This document shows positions 6,403-9,952 of a DNA stretch of 9,952 nt, piece by piece. The position numbers and the translations under genes are program-made. The stretch is from Spirochaetaceae bacterium (GTDB lineage Bacteria > Spirochaetota > Spirochaetia > B11-G9), in NCBI GenBank assembly GCA_030643345.1, contig DAOWMA010000039.1, positions 1-9,952 of the forward strand, given 5' to 3'. Every line of letters starts with the position of its first letter. The first letter of the stretch is position 1. The notes below the pieces were generated by a model. The model ran no database searches. It was given only the letters and a program-made list of their open reading frames with translations, and was not told the DNA's origin.

Positions 6403-8181
6403 TTAACTCTTTTTTTGATTTTCAAAATAATATCTGTAATCCATATCTGTGACAGTTATATGATTTATCAACCAAAGAGCAACCTTTTCCTGCAGTACTA
6501 TTGCAAGTTCAGGACTGGGACCCTGTTCCATAAGTACAGTTGCTAATTCTCCCAGTTCTTTAACAAAATTTTTATGTATTACCTTATGTTCTTCAAGTTT
6601 AGGGTAATCAATACTCTCCAGATATTTTTCCTCATCATCAAAGTGAAATACAACATAATCTCCCAATTTTTCCAGCATCTCACTTATCTTATTAACTCCC
6701 TCTCCCTCCATCATTGCCATGAGAAAAGCATTGAGGTTCTCTACAAGCCATTTGTGTTGACCATCAATTTTCTCATTACCAACTGAGAGCATATCACTCC
6801 ATGTAATGCCTATCTCTGCATCTGAGTAATTTTCTACAACAACCTGATCTGAGTAGAAGCTGCCAAGACTCTGACCCAGGAGATCGGTGTTCAGCAGGTT
6901 TTGCTGAACCAGGGTAGTAACCTGCATGAAAATTTTATTCAATTCTCCTGCTGCGAAACCAATATCTTCCATATTTCCCAGAGTTTTACTGGAAGTATCT
7001 TTTACCATCCCCATGGTATTGCTTATTGTATCAGCTTTATTTTTCATATTTTCTGTAAATGAGCTTATTTCATTACTGGAGGACATCAGCTCTGTGGTTG
7101 CTCTTAGTATTTCCTGTTTCCCAAAGGCAAGCTCTTCCATACTGGCTGAAATTTCATGTAGACCTGAAGTAACATCTGTTACATCTTCTGTAATACTCTT
7201 AAATACTGCGCTGCTCTCGCTGCTTGTTTTAAGGGCATTATTTATTTCAGTGGTAATAGTTTTTAGTGATTCTGATATCTTACCTACATTGCTTTCAGTT
7301 GTTTCTGCCAGCTTACGTATTTCACCTGCTACAACCCCAAATCCTTTCCCTTTTTCTCCTGCATGAGCTGCTTCAATGGACGCATTAATTGCAAGCAAAT
7401 TAGTTCTACTTGCAATATCATCAATAAGAGCAATTATAGAGTGGATTTCAATAGTTCGTTTTGAAATACTGTTTATAACATTTTCGGTGGATTTAATCTT
7501 GTTATCACCAATATTTGTCATCTGTACCAGTTTTTCTGTTGCTTCAGATCTGCTTTTTGTAATTTTTGCAACACTGTCTATTGATGATGCCATCTCCTCA
7601 ATTGCAGATGATGAAGTAGATATTGATTCTGATTGTGCAATAAGAAGTTCTGATAGATTTTGAATGGCTGTAAATATCTCCTTTATTGAGTTGCTGGAGT
7701 TTTCTATATCAGAATCCATATCACTAATCTCTGAGGAAACAGTTGATATTTTGTTGGAAATTTCTTTTACTGCATTTATAGATTCATCTGATTTGTCAGA
7801 AAGACTGTCTCCCAGATTGTGATTTTTACCTGCTGTAGATTTTACATCGGTCATGATTTTTGAGATAATTGACAGAAAATTATTTAGACCTGTAATAATA
7901 CGGCCAGGTTCATCCTTTCTGTTAATTTCAAAGTTAATACTGCTGATATCCTGATTTTTTGCTTTAGCTTCGATTTCCAGGATAATCCTGTTTAAAGATC
8001 GGATTATGATTATGTAAAGCATTAAAAGACCAAGAAATACGATAATAAGACTTTGTCCGAAAGCTACACCGATTGTATACGGGGAAGCTTCACCAAAAAA
8101 AAACAGGATAATTACTCCTGCAACTCCTGTAAATAAAACACCTATAAACATTAATATTGAAAATTTAGCAAATAATTTCAT
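6403..8181 (-). CDS. Methyl-accepting chemotaxis protein fused to a C-terminal hemerythrin domain
   Basis: A 592-residue membrane chemoreceptor. Two N-terminal membrane helices (about 7-29 and 37-61) are separated by only about seven residues, so there is almost no periplasmic sensor domain. A HAMP-like linker (about 62-112) leads to the long coiled-coil signalling domain, with the conserved hairpin tip around 252-290 (RTNLLAINASIEAAHAGE then GFGVVAGEIRKLAE) that contacts CheA and CheW. After about 445 comes a bacteriohemerythrin domain with all seven diiron ligands: H476, H513, E517, H532, H536, H574, D579. Such domains bind oxygen; a similar fusion is the DcrH family of Desulfovibrio. Sensing therefore probably happens in the cytoplasm and drives aerotaxis or redox taxis. 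The ATG at 8181 is preferred over the adjacent TTG at 8184 because AAGGA is then 6 rather than 3 bases away. It is transcribed divergently from the gene at 8305. Confidence 0.95.
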   Translation of the reverse strand: MKLFAKFSILMFIGVLFTGVAGVIILFFFGEASPYTIGVAFGQSLIIVFLGLLMLYIIIIRSLNRIILEIEAKAKNQDISSINFEINRKDEPGRIITGLNNFLSIISKIMTDVKSTAGKNHNLGDSLSDKSDESINAVKEISNKISTVSSEISDMDSDIENSSNSIKEIFTAIQNLSELLIAQSESISTSSSAIEEMASSIDSVAKITKSRSEATEKLVQMTNIGDNKIKSTENVINSISKRTIEIHSIIALIDDIASRTNLLAINASIEAAHAGEKGKGFGVVAGEIRKLAETTESNVGKISESLKTITTEINNALKTSSESSAVFKSITEDVTDVTSGLHEISASMEELAFGKQEILRATTELMSSSNEISSFTENMKNKADTISNTMGMVKDTSSKTLGNMEDIGFAAGELNKIFMQVTTLVQQNLLNTDLLGQSLGSFYSDQVVVENYSDAEIGITWSDMLSVGNEKIDGQHKWLVENLNAFLMAMMEGEGVNKISEMLEKLGDYVVFHFDDEEKYLESIDYPKLEEHKVIHKNFVKELGELATVLMEQGPSPELAIVLQEKVALWLINHITVTDMDYRYYFENQKKS

Positions 8182-8304
8182 CAAGTATCCTTACAAACTA
8201 ATATAATATTCTATCATAGTATGTATTTTATCTATTAGCAATATTTAAATTTTTTTGTATACAACATGGTCAGGAAGGGCTAAAATCAAAAAAGAGGGTT
8301 AATA
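8182..8304. promoter_or_regulatory. Divergent intergenic region between the chemoreceptor and the cNMP-fold gene
   Basis: These 123 bases must hold promoters for both directions. The clearest element is a perfect 10-base palindrome TTGTATACAA at 8255-8264, about 40 bases before the plus-strand start. TAAAAT at 8281-8286 is a possible plus-strand -10, but no good -35 is 16-18 bases upstream. On the minus strand TATTAT-like strings before 8184 are possible -10 elements, again without a clear -35. The plus-strand ribosome site GAGGG is 6 bases before the ATG at 8305. Promoter placement is low confidence. Confidence 0.3.
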
Positions 8305-8775
8305 ATGGTTGGTCTCAGTTCATTACACAGCCATTCACTTTTCGGCGGGCTTACAGAGGACCAGATTTCAGGCATAAGGGGTTTCTTTGTTCTGGAAGAG
8401 TTTGAAGAGGGTGAATTCATAGAGAGGGAAGGGGAACCTGGTGATCGTATCTACTTTATAATTGAGGGTAAAGTTGAGATTTTAAAGGAAATTGTAGATT
8501 CAGATAATTTAAGCCGTATTTTTGTGTTTTCTGAGGGGGATGTTTTTGGAGAGATGGAACTTATTGATGTGCAGCCCTGTGCAGCGTCTGTACGTGCATT
8601 AAGGCCTACAAAAGCTCTGACACTTTCGAATAAAGGACTGTATCAGATTAGTCAGTACAATTTGAAAGTATTTTCTTTAATGATAATGAATCTTGCAAGA
8701 GATATAAGCCGTCGTTTGCGAAAAGCAGATGAAATTATCGCCTTATGCCCGGAAATTAATAAATTAAAGGAATAG
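8305..8775 (+). CDS. Stand-alone cyclic-nucleotide-binding-fold protein, no DNA-binding domain
   Basis: A 156-residue protein with a single CRP-type beta-roll (about 10-120) and the following long helix (about 121-145, LARDISRRLRKADE). It ends where CRP/FNR proteins would begin their helix-turn-helix, so it is not itself a typical transcription factor. The core motifs are EREGEPGDRIYFIIEGKVEI (40-59) and the phosphate-binding cassette FGEMELIDVQPCAASVRA (81-98). In cAMP-binding members the cassette has Pro-Arg; here the residue after P91 is C92, so classic cyclic-nucleotide binding is doubtful. It may act as a protein-interaction or redox module; that is speculation. It is divergent from the oxygen-type chemoreceptor and sits 62 bases before the rubrerythrin start. 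The ATG is supported by GAGGG 6 bases upstream. Confidence 0.88.
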   Translation: MVGLSSLHSHSLFGGLTEDQISGIRGFFVLEEFEEGEFIEREGEPGDRIYFIIEGKVEILKEIVDSDNLSRIFVFSEGDVFGEMELIDVQPCAASVRALRPTKALTLSNKGLYQISQYNLKVFSLMIMNLARDISRRLRKADEIIALCPEINKLKE

Positions 8776-8777
8776 TA

Positions 8778-8805
8778 TTGACTTTATAACTGTAATGATT
8801 ATTAT
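8778..8805 (+). promoter_or_regulatory. Probable sigma-70-type promoter for rubrerythrin
   Basis: TTGACT (8778-8783) and TATTAT (8800-8805) are separated by 16 bases, close to the housekeeping consensus, in the gap after the cNMP-fold gene. Transcription would begin near 8812, about 26 bases before the rubrerythrin ATG. It implies that rubrerythrin and desulfoferrodoxin can be expressed without the upstream gene. TTATAAC (8784-8790) looks like one half of a PerR box, but the other half does not match well, so I do not call one. Confidence 0.5.
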
Positions 8806-8837
8806 TAGTAATAGTTCTTATTAACATGGAGGATGAA

Positions 8838-9413
8838 ATGAAAAGTATCAAAGGTACAGAAACTGAAAAAAACCTGCTTAAGGCTTTTGCAGGTGAGTCC
8901 CAGGCCCGGAACAGATATACACTGTTTGTGAGTAAGGCAAAGAAGGAAGGCTATGTTCAAATAGCTGATATTTTCGCTGAGACAGCTAATCAGGAAAAGG
9001 AGCATGCAGAACGATTGTTCAAATTTCTTGAAGGTGGTGAACTGGAAATTACAGCGTCATTTCCGGCAGGTGTAGTAGGAACAACCGAGGAAAATCTCCT
9101 TGCCGGTGCAGAAGGTGAGAAATATGAATGGACAGAGATGTATCCATCTTTTGCAGAAACTGCACGGGAAGAGGGACTCAATATAATTGCAGGTGTATTT
9201 GAAGCAATTGCAGTAGCGGAAAAACAGCATGAAAAACGTTATAATGAGCTGCGGGCAAATATTCTTGGAGGTACAGTCTTTAAGAAAGAAACAGCAGTTA
9301 CATGGCGATGTAGAAACTGCGGTTATATTTATGAAGGAACAGAGGCCCCTGCAGTTTGTCCGGCCTGTGCTCATCCCCAGGCATACTTTGAATTACTTGG
9401 TGAGAATTATTAA
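8838..9413 (+). CDS. rbr: Rubrerythrin (peroxide reductase)
   Basis: A 191-residue cytoplasmic non-haem iron protein that reduces hydrogen peroxide to water, using electrons passed through its own rubredoxin domain. The N-terminal four-helix ferritin-like domain carries the diiron ligands E20, E53, H56, E94, E97, E128 and H131 (two ExxH motifs). The C-terminal rubredoxin domain has C158, C161, C174 and C177 in CRNCGY and CPACAHP. Length matches classic rubrerythrin. The start is the ATG at 8838, giving MKSIKGTETEKNLLKAFAGE, which is the usual family start. An upstream in-frame ATG at 8826 overlaps the GGAGG ribosome site (8828-8832) that serves 8838, so it is rejected. Eleven bases separate it from desulfoferrodoxin, whose ribosome site begins at the rubrerythrin stop, so the two are cotranscribed. 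Confidence 0.97.
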   Translation: MKSIKGTETEKNLLKAFAGESQARNRYTLFVSKAKKEGYVQIADIFAETANQEKEHAERLFKFLEGGELEITASFPAGVVGTTEENLLAGAEGEKYEWTEMYPSFAETAREEGLNIIAGVFEAIAVAEKQHEKRYNELRANILGGTVFKKETAVTWRCRNCGYIYEGTEAPAVCPACAHPQAYFELLGENY

Positions 9414-9424
9414 AGGAGATAGAA

Positions 9425-9802
9425 ATGGCGATGCGAAATGAAGTTTACAGATGTGCTGAATGTGGTAATATTGTAGAAGTTAGCCACGGAGCAGGCGGAG
9501 TATTGGTTTGCTGTGGCAAACCTATGAATTTGCTGCCTGAGAAGTCAGCAGATTCAACGACAGAAAAGCATGTTCCCGTTATTGAAAAAATTGACGGTGG
9601 TTATAAGGTAACAGTAGGAAGTACCCTGCATCCAATGACAGAAGATCATTGGATAGAGTGGATTGAACTGCTTGCAGATGGGAAATCCTATACACAGTAC
9701 CTTAATCCCGGCGATGAACCTGTAGCGGTTTTCATGGTAGATGCAGACAAAGTCACTGCAAGAGAATATTGTAACAAACACGGTTTGTGGATAAAGAAAT
9801 AA
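9425..9802 (+). CDS. dfx: Desulfoferrodoxin (two-centre superoxide reductase)
   Basis: A 125-residue cytoplasmic protein that reduces superoxide to hydrogen peroxide without making oxygen; rubrerythrin, encoded just before it, can remove the peroxide. The N-terminal desulforedoxin-like centre I has C10, C13, C29 and C30. The superoxide reductase centre II has the four histidines and one cysteine of the family: H49, H69, H75, C116 and H119. E47-K48 beside H49 match the conserved Glu-Lys that acts near the open iron site. All ligands of both centres are present, so this is the two-iron class rather than neelaredoxin. AAGGAG lies 6 bases before the ATG at 9425. A second ATG two codons later is less well spaced. 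An intrinsic terminator directly follows the stop. Confidence 0.97.
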   Translation: MAMRNEVYRCAECGNIVEVSHGAGGVLVCCGKPMNLLPEKSADSTTEKHVPVIEKIDGGYKVTVGSTLHPMTEDHWIEWIELLADGKSYTQYLNPGDEPVAVFMVDADKVTAREYCNKHGLWIKK

Positions 9803-9831
9803 CAGGTGCGCAGCATCTGGTATTTCTTTTT
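9803..9831 (+). terminator. Intrinsic terminator after desulfoferrodoxin
   Basis: Beginning at the base after the stop codon, CAGGTGC (9803-9809) pairs with GCATCTG (9813-9819) around a GCA loop. The 7-base stem has one G-T pair and is followed by a T-rich run (9821-9831). It should end the rbr-dfx transcript, which implies that the following gene has its own promoter. Confidence 0.6.
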
Positions 9832-9841
9832 AGCGGCAGAG

Positions 9842-9896
9842 ACTTTCCGGGAATTGATTGAAGTTAAGTATTATGCGACAGGAAACTTAGGAAAGT
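9842..9896 (+). repeat. Nested inverted repeat in the leader of the right-edge gene
   Basis: ACTTTCC (9842-9848) is the exact reverse complement of GGAAAGT (9890-9896). Inside it TAAGT (9865-9869) pairs with ACTTA (9885-9889), directly adjoining the outer right arm. RNA from here could fold into a stem with one large one-sided bulge. I could not match it to a known riboswitch or sRNA, and no clear -35/-10 pair was found in the 97 bases between the terminator and the next start. Confidence 0.3.
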
Positions 9897-9928
9897 GCTC
9901 GAAAGCGTTAATTTAAAGGGGAATTATA

Positions 9929-9952
9929 GTGAAATATGTATGTAATGTTTGC
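9929..9952 (+). CDS. Probable rubredoxin, first eight codons (cut by window edge)
   Basis: A GTG start at 9929 is followed by codons reading M-K-Y-V-C-N-V-C and then the window ends. Cys-x2-Cys after a short Lys-Tyr-Val start is the usual beginning of rubredoxin, a small electron carrier that donates to both rubrerythrin and desulfoferrodoxin. GGGG in AAAGGGG lies 7 bases before the GTG, supporting the start. Only eight residues are visible, so a larger protein with an N-terminal rubredoxin domain (a rubredoxin-flavoprotein fusion or another rubrerythrin-like protein) is also possible. Confidence 0.6.

Noticed and set aside
6926..7366. Plus-strand open frame of 146 codons inside the chemoreceptor gene
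   Set aside because: It is antisense to the conserved signalling domain; its hydrophobic, Ser/Leu-rich translation is what antisense of helical coiled-coil codons gives.
8784..8798. PerR box in the rubrerythrin promoter
   Set aside because: TTATAAC matches one half, but the second half departs from the consensus at several positions.
8826..8837. Upstream ATG giving rubrerythrin four extra residues
   Set aside because: The ATG overlaps the GGAGG ribosome site that is correctly spaced for the ATG at 8838, and the family start is MKS-IKGT.

Overview
The window comes from an AT-rich, strictly or mostly anaerobic bacterium. It combines a trimeric, flavin-containing [FeFe]-hydrogenase with an oxygen-defence set typical of anaerobes (rubrerythrin, desulfoferrodoxin, probable rubredoxin). 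A diderm (Gram-negative type) envelope is suggested because the transporter's binding protein has a signal peptide that looks like a signal-peptidase I type with no lipobox cysteine. Together with the chemoreceptor-hemerythrin fusion, my best guess is a Spirochaetota member. This is inference from gene content, and a clostridial or other anaerobic lineage cannot be excluded.

Layout: positions 1-8181 are all on the minus strand. In transcription order they hold a chemoreceptor fused to hemerythrin (8181-6403), a small CBS-pair protein (6263-5838), a three-gene ABC importer (binding protein 5808-4808, permease 4833-4030, ATPase 4033-3284), and the hydrogenase operon hydC-hydB-hydA (3086 to the left edge, hydA cut). 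From 8305 everything is on the plus strand: a stand-alone cyclic-nucleotide-binding-fold protein, rubrerythrin, desulfoferrodoxin, an intrinsic terminator, and the first eight codons of a probable rubredoxin. The region around 8182-8304 is therefore a divergent promoter region. No gap exceeds 200 bases. No tRNA, rRNA, CRISPR array or mobile element was seen.

How the parts fit: HydABC moves electrons between NAD(H), ferredoxin and protons and is oxygen sensitive. The hemerythrin chemoreceptor probably reads oxygen or redox state from inside the cell and signals to the flagellar motor. Rubrerythrin and desulfoferrodoxin reduce peroxide and superoxide, with rubredoxin as a likely electron donor. 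The window thus reads as an anaerobe's hydrogen-metabolism locus beside an oxygen-avoidance and detoxification locus. The ABC importer (nitrate/sulfonate/thiamine-precursor superfamily, substrate unknown) sits between them, and its binding-protein gene carries a single-base frameshift.

The most notable points are the frameshift at 5669-5671, the chemoreceptor with almost no periplasmic domain but an intact diiron site, a palindrome enclosing an extended -10 element before hydC, a 13-base motif shared by two intergenic regions, and a cNMP-fold protein whose usual phosphate-binding arginine is replaced by cysteine. I found nothing that clearly amounts to a new defence or mobile system.
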